Origin: Erwinia pyrifoliae DSM 12163
Lineage (GTDB): Bacteria; Pseudomonadota; Gammaproteobacteria; Enterobacterales; Enterobacteriaceae
Direction: 5' to 3'
NCBI RefSeq assembly: GCF_000026985.1
Contig: NC_017390.1
Location: 1,578,701-1,642,700, forward strand
DNA length: 64,000 bases
Made by a program: the position numbers and the translations under genes. The notes under the pieces were generated by a model. The model was not told the DNA's origin. It made no database searches and saw only the letters and a program-made list of their open reading frames with translations. The first letter of the stretch is position 1. Every line of letters begins with the position of its first letter. Of the stretch, positions 19,930 through 29,173 are shown piece after piece.

Positions 19930-20985
19930 ATGTACAAGTTGTTAATCCTCATTGATGGAATATCCAACAGTGGTGGGACTGACAGGGTAGCCAGTACCTT
20001 GTCGAGTTTATTGAGTAACCATCAATATGAAGTGACCCTGTTTTCATTAAATCCAGGCGATCCCTTCTACCCTGTCGATAATAAAGTCTCTATTCGCTAT
20101 CCGAAATCTTCAGTGCGTATATTAAAGCTGTTAGAGTTTATTCGTTATGCTAAAAATATGCGCCCTGATGGCATAATGATCATCTCAATGGGTAAACTTT
20201 CTGTTCAGGCACTCCTGCTGTCAAAGTTATTCCGTATTAAATCCAGGCTTATCTGTTGCGATCACGTTTCGATTGAGACTTTTAGCACTGCTGTGCGTAA
20301 GCTAAAGGTATTCTGTTACGGGCTGGCTGAGAAGGTGGTGGTACTGACGCACCATGATAAAAATTATCTTACATCATCGTTTTCGCTAAAAAACGTGCAC
20401 GTTGTTGGGAACATGTCACCTTTCCATCACGAAAACAGCCTCAATCGCTTTGATGATGTTTTCGCACAGAAGCAGAACAGAGTGCTGGCCGTGGGACGCT
20501 TGACTTACCAAAAAAACTTCGGCCGTCTGCTTGATATCTGGAAAAATGTAAATAAACAGGGTTGGAAATTGCTTATTGTCGGTGATGGTGAAGAAAAGAC
20601 AGAACTACTGGAAAAAATTAAAAAATATCAACTGGAAGAAAGTGCAGAGATAGTTAGCCCAAGCAAAAATATTAGCGAATACTATCGTTCATCTGGCGTT
20701 ATCGCTATGACTTCACGCTATGAAGGTTTGCCGATGGTTTTAATTGAAGCTAAGAATTATGCCTTACCCGCGATAGCTTTTGATTGTAAAACAGGCCCGG
20801 CGGAAATCATTAAAGATGATGGTTATGTCATCAATTATGAAAGTGATAACGCATTTACCGATCGGTTAAATCAGCTTATTGAAAGTAACGACCTGAGAAA
20901 AGAATTCGCTCAAACCGCCTGGCATAATTCTGTGAACTATGGGCCTGAGTTAATCTTAAGAAAATGGAATGAAATCCTGAACTAA
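19930..20985 (+). CDS. amsD: AmsD, family-4 glycosyltransferase
   Basis: GT-B glycosyltransferase adding a sugar in the amylovoran repeat. The ATG (MYKLLILIDGISNSGG) gives 351 residues and has AGGATG nine bases upstream. The open frame extends to 19828, but the added 34 residues are hydrophobic and unlike the family start. Family GT4 features are the N-terminal GGTDRVASTLSSLL acceptor-side glycine loop, the AVGRLTYQKNFGRLL nucleotide-sugar site and the EGLPMVLIEAKNYALP glutamate motif (Glu-x7-Glu). About 167 bases separate it from amsC. Confidence 0.88.
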   Translation: MYKLLILIDGISNSGGTDRVASTLSSLLSNHQYEVTLFSLNPGDPFYPVDNKVSIRYPKSSVRILKLLEFIRYAKNMRPDGIMIISMGKLSVQALLLSKLFRIKSRLICCDHVSIETFSTAVRKLKVFCYGLAEKVVVLTHHDKNYLTSSFSLKNVHVVGNMSPFHHENSLNRFDDVFAQKQNRVLAVGRLTYQKNFGRLLDIWKNVNKQGWKLLIVGDGEEKTELLEKIKKYQLEESAEIVSPSKNISEYYRSSGVIAMTSRYEGLPMVLIEAKNYALPAIAFDCKTGPAEIIKDDGYVINYESDNAFTDRLNQLIESNDLRKEFAQTAWHNSVNYGPELILRKWNEILN

Positions 20986-20997
20986 GGGGAAGGTGTC

Positions 20998-21798
20998 ATG
21001 TTTTCAGTACTTATTTCACTCTATAATAAAGAGAAGCCAGATAATCTTGAGCAATGCCTTGAGAGTTTATATCAACAGACATTACCTGCTGATGAAATTG
21101 TTTTAGTCTATGACGGCCCGGTTAGTGAACCTCTTAAGGCGGTGGTAACCAGATGGGCTGTTTTATTACCGCTGGTTATCGTACCTCTGGAGAAAAACGT
21201 CGGGCTGGGTAAGGCATTAAATGCCGGGCTTGAGCGCTGTACGCACAATATTGTTGCGCGCATGGATACGGACGACATCTGTCTGCCCGAACGCTTTGAG
21301 AAACAAATTTCCTATATGGAATCGCATTCTGAAGTCGTTTTGTCAGGTGCTGCCGTCATCGAATTTGATGAGCATGGTAAAGAGCGGTTAAAACGTTTGC
21401 CTCTCAGCAATAGCGAGATCCATCAATTCGCCAAAATGAAAAACCCCTTTAACCATATGTGTGTTGTCTTCCGTAAGGATAAGGTGATTGCTGCAGGCAG
21501 CTATCAGCATCATCTGTTTATGGAAGATTACAACCTCTGGCTGCGGATGATGTCACAGGGCTACCCGGTGTCTAATTTGCCTGAAGTTCTGATGAAGGTT
21601 CGGGCAGGTAGCGAGATGGTGAATAAAAGGCGAGGGTGGGTTTATATCAAAAGTGAAGTTCAGCTCTATCGCCTGAAAAGGAAATTAAATCAGACCGGAT
21701 TCATCCATGGCGCGATTTATTTTCTTATCCGTACCATGACACGCTTAATGCCGGTAAAAGTTATGAAGTTTCTTTATGAGAAAGACCGTAAAGGATAA
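20998..21798 (+). CDS. amsE: AmsE, family-2 glycosyltransferase
   Basis: 266-residue GT2 enzyme adding a sugar during amylovoran repeat assembly. The N-terminal SVLISLYNKEKPDNLEQCL and LVYDGPV motifs, the GLGKALNAGLERC segment and the DxD-type RMDTDDICLPERF (near residue 88) define the donor and metal site. MEDYNLWLRMM near residue 178 is the conserved acceptor-side ED motif. AGGGGAAGG stands just before the ATG, 12 bases after amsD stops. Confidence 0.9.
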   Translation: MFSVLISLYNKEKPDNLEQCLESLYQQTLPADEIVLVYDGPVSEPLKAVVTRWAVLLPLVIVPLEKNVGLGKALNAGLERCTHNIVARMDTDDICLPERFEKQISYMESHSEVVLSGAAVIEFDEHGKERLKRLPLSNSEIHQFAKMKNPFNHMCVVFRKDKVIAAGSYQHHLFMEDYNLWLRMMSQGYPVSNLPEVLMKVRAGSEMVNKRRGWVYIKSEVQLYRLKRKLNQTGFIHGAIYFLIRTMTRLMPVKVMKFLYEKDRKG

Positions 21799-21880
21799 TA
21801 AGAAACTAACCTGTCCACATATAAAAATGCATCTGGGTGAATGAGCAATGAAACCTTGAATGAATTACGGGGCTAATTTT

Positions 21881-24112
21881 ATGAAACGCAGAGAGTTAAT
21901 TCGAACGGCATTTTCAACTATGGTGGCAACGGCGGCGCTAGGTGCTGTTCCTGCACGAGCGCGAAGCGAAGATTTGGATGCACTGACGCTAAAAAAAGTA
22001 TCGGCAGATGCTATTCCTAAAACGGATGTTCCGATCTTTTCGCCTGATGATGTCTTTACAATGCCAGAGCAATTCTGGCGAGATTTTAAGGGAAAGCTTT
22101 ATATTGGTAAGGCCGGAAGCGATCCCACAAAGCCGCAGAATGTGGTTGATGTGTTTGTGAAAAATGCCAATGGCGATGTTTCTCTACTTGCCCAACCCAT
22201 TGTTCTGAACAGCGAGACGTTGAAAACTTTTGTTGCGGCTAAGGGCGCTCTGTGGTCTGAAAGCGAGTATTCGATGGCGTTGCATAATGACAATGACCAA
22301 CAGCTTTTCTATGTTCCGGACGTAAAAAACAATGGCGTTTCAGAGTTCAGCCGCCGCCTGTCTCAACCGGGCGGTTACCAGTTAATCGGGGAAATTTCCT
22401 CTTTTGCCTCGCTGCGTCAAACCCGCCCTTTATTTTCTGGGGCGAAAGTTCGTCTCAAAGGCTGGCATGATGGTACAGAAGTAGGGGGAGGTGCTTTTAT
22501 CGGCGAACTGACGGCGGCAGATGATGATGGCGGCTATATCGCTTCATCAGGGCAGGATTTCCACTGGCGACGGGTAAGTGACGATATGAATCGCATTACT
22601 CTGTTTGATTTTGGTGCCGTCGCTGATGGCCAAAAGGACTGCCTGCCTGCCGTGACTGCCATGTATCACTGGGCGCAGAATAATAACCAAAAACTATCGA
22701 TCCAGTTTCCAGCCGGACGTTTCTTCATTTCATCACTTGATATTTCTGCTAAGTATGTCCGTTTTCTGCGCCTGGCAGGTGCACCGGTAAATTTTGGCTA
22801 TTTTCCTGCAACCACGCTGGTCTCTGATGGGAAATCAGATTTTCTGTTTAAGGTTAATGCCCGTTGGGTGGAGCTAAGTAATATCAGTTTTGAAGGTCAG
22901 ATCGAACATTCGCCTAACGGTCAGGGATTTTTCCATAATACTTGCCCGGCCGGGCAATATTTTCGCGGTTCCTGTCTCCGCTTTATCGGCGTTGGTGGTG
23001 TTTCGCTAAGCCTGATTGATACGCTCGATTGCAAGATCGATCAATGGTATGCCAGTAAATGTACCGGAGATGTTATCCGTGGCGCATGGTCATTCACTAA
23101 AAAAGGCAACTGGGATCATAACACCGCCATTGAGTTGTCCAATTTCAATGTGCAGCACTGTCGTCAGGGCAAAGTGCTTAATTTACCACGTTGTACCCAG
23201 TCTATTATCCATAATGGCTGGATTGAACATTCCGAATTTCCAGGGGATCTCTCTAACGGACAGTGGATTGTTGATGCCTTGAGTCTTGAGGCTTGTAAGA
23301 ATCCACTAATAGCCCACTGTTCGCGGCTGAACATGCGTCAAACCAATTTACAGTCCGGTAGCTGGATTGATAATTCATTGGGCAATGATGAGTGGTTAAG
23401 TGCTTTTGAGCGTGGCTCCACGCGGGTGGAGTCTTATGGCATCGCCGTTGATGGCAGCATGAAATACAACTTCCTCACTTCCCGTTTCCGTATAGAAAAT
23501 CACAGTTCTCAAGAAAAGTGGTATGAGCTGGGTAATATTCATACCCCCGATGTGGGAGACAGCTGGGAAATCGAAGTCTTTGGTCAGTCACAGTTCAGTA
23601 ATGGCTCAGGCACTAAGGCATTAATGAACATGACCGACGATCGCAATACCGGCGGTAAAGCCATTATCAATCTGCAGCGTAAAGTGCATGGCTTTGAAGC
23701 CAGCTGGAATGTAGAAGGCAGCAGCCCGATTAACGACGTTGTGTATACCACTTTGAACGACACCGACACGCGGGTATTTATCAAACTCGCGCAGTGGTTA
23801 GGCTCTGCAGGCGTGATCATAAAAACCACCGCGAAGGATCGATTCGCTACGGGACAGTGTGCGCGTTTTGACAGCCGGATGTCGCTTTCCGAACCGCCAA
23901 AAGGGGGGAAGGTGCATTCGGCCGTACGCCGCTTCTCTCTTCATAATGGATTGGCAGGTGTCGGTGCTAACGAGCAGGGTGATTTGCTGGTCGAAACGCG
24001 GCATCTTGCTAGCGCTAAGGTCGACACCTCCAGGGCCGAAGGTTACATTTCGCTGGTGATTAATGGCCAGCAGGTGGCTGTACCCTATTTTGCACTGAAG
24101 CAGAAGACCTGA
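21881..24112 (+). CDS. amsF: AmsF, secreted beta-helix-like protein of the amylovoran operon
   Basis: 743 residues from the ATG at 21881 (MKRRELIRTAF); an ATG at 21860 adds seven residues and has no better ribosome binding site. The N-terminus is a Tat-like signal peptide: twin arginine KRRELIR, a hydrophobic stretch, then cleavage near VPARA. Around residue 244, FDFGAVADGQKDCLPAVTAM matches the start of pectate-lyase-3/tailspike right-handed beta-helix domains, and aromatic, Asn-rich repeats follow. AmsF is known to be needed for amylovoran synthesis, probably in periplasmic processing of repeats or chains. A glycan-cleaving or acetyl-modifying activity is possible, but no catalytic residues could be assigned. 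Confidence 0.87.
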   Translation: MKRRELIRTAFSTMVATAALGAVPARARSEDLDALTLKKVSADAIPKTDVPIFSPDDVFTMPEQFWRDFKGKLYIGKAGSDPTKPQNVVDVFVKNANGDVSLLAQPIVLNSETLKTFVAAKGALWSESEYSMALHNDNDQQLFYVPDVKNNGVSEFSRRLSQPGGYQLIGEISSFASLRQTRPLFSGAKVRLKGWHDGTEVGGGAFIGELTAADDDGGYIASSGQDFHWRRVSDDMNRITLFDFGAVADGQKDCLPAVTAMYHWAQNNNQKLSIQFPAGRFFISSLDISAKYVRFLRLAGAPVNFGYFPATTLVSDGKSDFLFKVNARWVELSNISFEGQIEHSPNGQGFFHNTCPAGQYFRGSCLRFIGVGGVSLSLIDTLDCKIDQWYASKCTGDVIRGAWSFTKKGNWDHNTAIELSNFNVQHCRQGKVLNLPRCTQSIIHNGWIEHSEFPGDLSNGQWIVDALSLEACKNPLIAHCSRLNMRQTNLQSGSWIDNSLGNDEWLSAFERGSTRVESYGIAVDGSMKYNFLTSRFRIENHSSQEKWYELGNIHTPDVGDSWEIEVFGQSQFSNGSGTKALMNMTDDRNTGGKAIINLQRKVHGFEASWNVEGSSPINDVVYTTLNDTDTRVFIKLAQWLGSAGVIIKTTAKDRFATGQCARFDSRMSLSEPPKGGKVHSAVRRFSLHNGLAGVGANEQGDLLVETRHLASAKVDTSRAEGYISLVINGQQVAVPYFALKQKT

Positions 24113-24262
24113 TGACTGGCGGGATCATTCCGCCACGTCATTCGCGTATAAGCTCTACATTGCGCGCTGGCTCATCCGTTATTTTCGGATAACTCTATGT
24201 AGCTATTGGTTTATTATCGAAAAAGATAATTTTGTAGGATTACAATAAAACCGTGGGGTGTT

Positions 24263-25510
24263 ATGAAGATTTTGTTAGTTGGCAATCACACATGCGGCAA
24301 CCGTGGTGATGGTGCTATTTTGCGCGGAATTATTGATTCGCTTTACCTCGAAAGAAACGATCTGGATATCGATGTTATCAGTCGCTTTCCCACCAGCTCC
24401 AGCTACCTATTGCAACAGGATATTTTGCCGGATGAGCTGTTCCTGGAAACCAAAAAGTCGAACAGTCTGGTCACTAAAATTAAGCGTCGTCTGATGCCCA
24501 AAATTATGATGGCACATATCCGGGGCAGCGGTTTCTTTAAAAACTTTGCGGTACCGGAATATTTGCAGAAGTTTACCGATAAATTAAAGCAGTATGACGC
24601 AGTGATTCAGGTCGGCGGCTCTTTTTTCGTCGATCTGTACGGGCCCTTGCAGTTTGAGCACTCGCTTTGCGCCCTGCTGGCAAAAAAACCAGTCTATATG
24701 ATTGGTCACAGCGTAGGACCATTCCAGAAAGAGAGATTTAACCAGATCGCTAATTTTGTTTTCTCCCGCGTAAACAGTCTGGTGCTTCGCGAAAGTGTCA
24801 GTCTGGAAATGATGGAAAAGGCGGGGATCACCACGCAAAAAGTCATCCCGGGGGCTGACACAGCCTTCCTGGTACGCACAAGAACGCTGGATGCGCCTGG
24901 CCACAACCTGATTTACTGGCAGAAACAGATAGCCGCAACTAAAACCATTGCCATAACCGTGCGTGAACTGGCCCCGTTCGACAAACGCCTGGGGGTGACG
25001 CAGCAGGAGTATGAAATGGCGTTTGGTAAGGTGATTAATGCCATGATTGACAGAGGGTATCAGGTGGTTGCCCTGTCGACCTGTACCGGCATTGATAGCT
25101 ATCACAGAGATGACCGCATGGTGGCAATCACTCTGGGTGAATATGTAAAACAGAAAGATAAGTACCGCGTTATCATGGATGAATTCAACGATCTTGAATT
25201 AGGCATCCTGTTAGGTGAGTGTCATCTGACCATCGGCACGCGTTTACACTCCGCCATCATTTCGATGAATTTTGGCACCCCTGCAGTGGCGATTAACTAT
25301 GAACACAAATCTCTGGGCGTGATGAAACAGCTCGGTCTGCCGGATATGGCAAGTGACGTACAGAGCCTGATGGACGGCAGCATCATTGCCAAGGTGAACG
25401 GTGTACTGGATAACTACGAGGCTGTAGAGCAGCAGGTTGCGCGGGCGGTGGAACAGGAAAGGAACCTTGGCAACAAAATCACTGCAGATGTTCTCAACAG
25501 TTTAGGGTGA
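24263..25510 (+). CDS. amsJ: AmsJ, polysaccharide pyruvyl transferase
   Basis: 415-residue member of the WcaK/AmsJ pyruvyl transferase family, which transfers pyruvate from phosphoenolpyruvate to a sugar as a 4,6-ketal; amylovoran carries such pyruvate ketals. The N-terminal LVGNHTCGNRGDGAILRGII, GHSVGPFQ, the region TAFLVRTRT, and C-terminal GTRLHSAIISMNFGTPAVAINYEHKS are family signatures. Preceded by a 150-base gap after amsF containing the short hairpin TGGCGG/CCGCCA (24117-24135) without a T-run, so not a convincing terminator. Confidence 0.92.
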   Translation: MKILLVGNHTCGNRGDGAILRGIIDSLYLERNDLDIDVISRFPTSSSYLLQQDILPDELFLETKKSNSLVTKIKRRLMPKIMMAHIRGSGFFKNFAVPEYLQKFTDKLKQYDAVIQVGGSFFVDLYGPLQFEHSLCALLAKKPVYMIGHSVGPFQKERFNQIANFVFSRVNSLVLRESVSLEMMEKAGITTQKVIPGADTAFLVRTRTLDAPGHNLIYWQKQIAATKTIAITVRELAPFDKRLGVTQQEYEMAFGKVINAMIDRGYQVVALSTCTGIDSYHRDDRMVAITLGEYVKQKDKYRVIMDEFNDLELGILLGECHLTIGTRLHSAIISMNFGTPAVAINYEHKSLGVMKQLGLPDMASDVQSLMDGSIIAKVNGVLDNYEAVEQQVARAVEQERNLGNKITADVLNSLG

Positions 25511-25514
25511 TCCG

Positions 25515-26738
25515 ATGAAACTCACATTTTTCACCATGCAGTTTCCTGTTTCTTCGGAAACGTTTGTGCTGAACCAGGTGACACATTTTATTGATATCGG
25601 CTATGAGGTTGAGATTATCGCCGTTTTCCCGGGCGATTTGGTTAACCGTCATGCCGCGTTTGATCAATACAATCTTGCCGCCAAAACGCACTATCTGTTG
25701 CCTGATGACAAGGCTGGAAAGGTCGGTAAGCTGGCACAACGTCTCAAAATCATATTGCCGAAAATCTACAAACCCGGCACGCTGAAATCATTCCATATCG
25801 GGCGTTATGGCGCCCAATCCAGCAAGCTATTGCTGCCGGCCATTGTTGCCGCTAACAAAAAGCCCTTTGTGGCAGATATTTTCCTTGTCCATTTTGGCTA
25901 TGCCGGTGCGTTGGCCAATAAGCTGCGCGAGCTGAATGTGTTGCAGGGCAAACAGGTGACGGTGTTCCACGGTGCCGATATTTCACGTCGCCATATTCTT
26001 GAAGAGCACAGGGACGACTATCCCAGGCTTTTCGCTCAAAACGAACTGCTGTTACCTATCAGCCGTCTGTGGGAGCACAAACTGATTGCTATGGGCTGTC
26101 CGGCGGAGAAAATTAACGTCACGCGCATGGGCATTGAGCCAGAGAAATTCAACCTTAAGCTACGTGATTCGCTGCATCAGCCGCTACGCATTCTCTCCGT
26201 GGCGCGCCTGACCGAAAAGAAAGGTTTGGCTGTGGCGATCGAGGCCTGCAAAATCTTGAAAGAGCAGGGCGGACAATTCGAGTACACCATCGTTGGCTAC
26301 GGCGATCTTGAGAATCAACTGAAGACCGGCATCGCAGACGGTAACCTTGAAGACTGCGTCAAGCTGGTGGGTTTTAAGCCGCAGGAGGAGATTAAACGCT
26401 ATCTCGATGAGGCAGATATATTCCTTCTTCCGTCACTGACTGCGGCCGATGGCGATATGGAGGGCATCCCGGTAGCGCTGATGGAAGCGATGGCGGTTGG
26501 GTTACCGGTTGTATCAAGCAGGCATAGTGGTATACCTGAACTGATCGAACACAATGTATCAGGTTGGCTGGCACCCGAAGGCGATGCACAAGCTCTGGCG
26601 GCTATTCTGCTGAAACTTTCCCGGGGAGAAGACGATATTGCCCAGGTAGTGCTGGCGGCACGCGCTAAGGTAGAAACCGAATTTAATCAGCATATTGCAT
26701 ACCGTCAGCTGGCAGAAATTTTGGAGCGGTTAGCGTGA
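25515..26738 (+). CDS. amsK: AmsK, family-4 glycosyltransferase (WcaL-like)
   Basis: 407-residue GT-B enzyme adding a sugar to the amylovoran repeat, related to colanic-acid WcaL. Starts MKLTFFTMQFPVSSETFVLNQV with the conserved acceptor-side motif; has VFHGADISRR, the donor-binding SVARLTEKKGLAVAIEACK and the PSLTAADGDMEGIPVALMEAMAVGLPVV glutamate region. Begins five bases after amsJ, and its stop overlaps the amsL start. Confidence 0.92.
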   Translation: MKLTFFTMQFPVSSETFVLNQVTHFIDIGYEVEIIAVFPGDLVNRHAAFDQYNLAAKTHYLLPDDKAGKVGKLAQRLKIILPKIYKPGTLKSFHIGRYGAQSSKLLLPAIVAANKKPFVADIFLVHFGYAGALANKLRELNVLQGKQVTVFHGADISRRHILEEHRDDYPRLFAQNELLLPISRLWEHKLIAMGCPAEKINVTRMGIEPEKFNLKLRDSLHQPLRILSVARLTEKKGLAVAIEACKILKEQGGQFEYTIVGYGDLENQLKTGIADGNLEDCVKLVGFKPQEEIKRYLDEADIFLLPSLTAADGDMEGIPVALMEAMAVGLPVVSSRHSGIPELIEHNVSGWLAPEGDAQALAAILLKLSRGEDDIAQVVLAARAKVETEFNQHIAYRQLAEILERLA

Positions 26739-28075
26739 GTAGCTTAAAAAGTCAGGCCATCTGGCTGTTCGGTGCCACCGGCTTTGCCGCTGCATTGCAG
26801 GTTGTGCAGCTTGGCGTGCTGGCACGCAAACTTGAAGCCCATGAGTTGGGTATTCTGGCCATCATTAACGCTATTCTGGCGGTGGCGATGGTGCTGCAGG
26901 ATATGGGAATGAGCAGTTATATTGTGCATCGGCAGAATATCACCCGCAAAGAGCAGAGCACGATTTACTGGGTAAACGTCTTGCTGAGCCTGCTGACAGG
27001 CTTGCTGCTGGTGGCTATTGCCTGGCCAATTTCCTGGTTTTATCATCTGCCGCAGCTTGGCGGGCTGATTATGCTTACCAGCCTGAACTTTCTGGTGCTT
27101 GGGTCGCTATCGCAATATCAGGCACATTTTATTAAAGCCAAACGGATGATATTGCTGGCAAAAATCGAGATGGCGACCAAGTTACTTGCCTTTGCGTTTA
27201 CGGTGATATTGCTCTATTACTCTTCACTCAATGTTGCGGCAGTGATCCTCGGTCTTTTCGCCAATGCGGCTATGCGCATTCTGTGCATGATCTGGCTCGG
27301 GGAGAAAGCGTGGCGGCCGACATTCGAATTTGATAAAGCCACGTTTTACAGCTCGCTCAAATATGGCATTTACCAGCTAGGTTCGCAGACCATTAATCAG
27401 CTGCGCACGCAGGCGGATTCCCTGATCGTCGGTAAAGTGATGGGCGCAGAGCTGCTAGGGGTTTACTCTCTGGCTAAAGAGTTGATACTTCAACCGCTTA
27501 AACTGGTGACGCCGGTGATTAACCGTCTGGCTTTACCGCGTTTTGCCGAGAAACAACACGACCCTGTCCGCCTGCAGCAGCTGTTTCTCAAGGGCACCTT
27601 CGTTATCATGCTGTTTAGCGCGATGATGTACCTGGCGATCGGTATTCTTTCTCCGGTGATTGTTCGCATGCTTTATGGACCGGCGCACGAAGCCGTGGCG
27701 CAGCTTATCCCGCTGATGTTAATGTTTGGCATGTTACGGCCGATGGGGGGCCTGACCGGAGCTATTTCACAAGCCAATGGTCGCACCAACATTGAGTTTT
27801 ACTGGAACGTTGTGGCGAGCGGTATTGTGGTCATGGTGCTGGCTACGGTGTGGATCTGGCCAAATGTGTGGTATGTCGCGTTAACTTTATCGATTTCTCA
27901 GGTACTGATATCCGCTTTTGCCCACCCGTTCTTTATCAAACCGGTGATTGGCATCCGATTCTTGCCGTATGCGCGCCAGTGGATGTCAGTTTCAGCGGTG
28001 TTTATCGGAATTATAGCGCTGATTAGTCATTATAATTTGTTTATCATGCCTGAATGGTTCAGCCGCTGGTTCTAA
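26735..28075 (+). CDS. amsL: AmsL, Wzx-type lipid-linked repeat flippase
   Basis: 446 residues, about 12 membrane helices, of the MATE/MOP polysaccharide transporter superfamily (Polysacc_synt). It moves undecaprenyl-diphosphate-linked repeats across the inner membrane for AmsC. Features include the N-terminal SQAIWLFGATGFAAALQVVQLGVLARKL helix and the PTFEFDKATFYSSLKYGIYQLGSQ middle segment. The start is GTG, overlapping the TGA of amsK, so translation is coupled. Last ams gene; 147 bases before galF. Confidence 0.92.
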   Translation: MSSLKSQAIWLFGATGFAAALQVVQLGVLARKLEAHELGILAIINAILAVAMVLQDMGMSSYIVHRQNITRKEQSTIYWVNVLLSLLTGLLLVAIAWPISWFYHLPQLGGLIMLTSLNFLVLGSLSQYQAHFIKAKRMILLAKIEMATKLLAFAFTVILLYYSSLNVAAVILGLFANAAMRILCMIWLGEKAWRPTFEFDKATFYSSLKYGIYQLGSQTINQLRTQADSLIVGKVMGAELLGVYSLAKELILQPLKLVTPVINRLALPRFAEKQHDPVRLQQLFLKGTFVIMLFSAMMYLAIGILSPVIVRMLYGPAHEAVAQLIPLMLMFGMLRPMGGLTGAISQANGRTNIEFYWNVVASGIVVMVLATVWIWPNVWYVALTLSISQVLISAFAHPFFIKPVIGIRFLPYARQWMSVSAVFIGIIALISHYNLFIMPEWFSRWF

Positions 28076-28222
28076 CCCAAAATTAATATTAGGGTCACTC
28101 TTATGCTTGCATTTTTATGACCAAGCCCCGCTGTAATTTTTTCGGATTAAGATTATACTTGCGAATCATCTCTTTAATGCATAATAAATTTAAGTTTTTG
28201 ACATCATTCATATGGAAAAATT

Positions 28223-29119
28223 ATGACCAAGCTGAAAGCAGTTATACCGGTTGCGGGTCTCGGAATGCATCTGCTCCCTGCGACAAAAGCTATTCCTAAA
28301 GAGATGTTGCCCATAGTCGATAAGCCAATGATTCAATACATCATTGATGAGTGCGTGGCGGCGGGTATAAAGGAAATCGTTCTGGTCACCCATGCATCCA
28401 AGAATGCGGTTGAAAACCATTTTGATACTTCCTATGAACTTGAAGCCTTGCTTGAAGCCCGCGTTAAACGCTCCCTGCTGAGTGAGGTAAAATCGATCTG
28501 CCCACCAGGTGTAACGATTATGAACGTGCGCCAACCCCAGCCGCTGGGGCTTGCCGATGCTTTGCTGTGCGCCCGTCCAATGCTGCATGATGAGGCGTTT
28601 GTGGTGGTGCTGCCTGATGTGCTGCTGGATAATGCCAGCGCCGATCCGTTGCGCTACAACCTGGCGGCGATGGTAGCACGTTTTGAAGAAACCGGACGTA
28701 GTCAGGTGCTGGCTCATCACATGCCGGAAGCCGATCTTTCAGAGTACTCCGTGATTACCACTGAGGAGTCATTGGACTTCCCTGGCAAAGTCAGCTCCAT
28801 TCTGGATTTCGTTGAAAAACCCGAAAACCCAGAGATGCTGAACTCCGATCTTGCCGCTGTGGGGCGCTATGTGTTATCAGCCGATATTTGGCCCGAGCTG
28901 GAAGCGCTGGAGCCGGGTGCGTGGGGGCGCTACCAGTTAACCGATGCCATCGCCAGCTTAAACAAGAAGATGCCTGTAGATGCTCAATTGCTCAGTGGCG
29001 ATAGCTTTGATTGCGGACGTAAACTTGGTTATATGAAAGCCTTCGTTACCTGGGGCTTGCGTAACCATAGTCAGGGGCGTGAGTTCCGCGACGAGATCCA
29101 GAAAATCCTGGCGAAATAA
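28223..29119 (+). CDS. galF: GalF, UDP-glucose pyrophosphorylase-like protein
   Basis: 298 residues of the GalU/GalF family (UTP + glucose-1-phosphate to UDP-glucose). The nucleotide-binding signature reads [17 protein letters not shown]: the GTR of active GalU is GMH here, as in E. coli GalF. That marks it as GalF, usually considered a weakly active or regulatory partner of GalU. The [20 protein letters not shown] and VEKPENP motifs are otherwise intact. Well-placed next to a glycan operon, where UDP-glucose feeds UDP-galactose. An identical ATGACCAAGC occurs ~106 bases upstream (28117). Confidence 0.9.
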   Translation: MTKLKAVIPVAGLGMHLLPATKAIPKEMLPIVDKPMIQYIIDECVAAGIKEIVLVTHASKNAVENHFDTSYELEALLEARVKRSLLSEVKSICPPGVTIMNVRQPQPLGLADALLCARPMLHDEAFVVVLPDVLLDNASADPLRYNLAAMVARFEETGRSQVLAHHMPEADLSEYSVITTEESLDFPGKVSSILDFVEKPENPEMLNSDLAAVGRYVLSADIWPELEALEPGAWGRYQLTDAIASLNKKMPVDAQLLSGDSFDCGRKLGYMKAFVTWGLRNHSQGREFRDEIQKILAK

Positions 29120-29173
29120 TACCAAATCTGATCACCGCCGTGCCACTTGCGCGGCCTGACTGAAGGAGTTTGA

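Noticed and set aside
24117..24135. Hairpin after amsF as a transcription terminator
   Set aside because: Stem of six pairs without a following T-run; the operon continues with amsJ.
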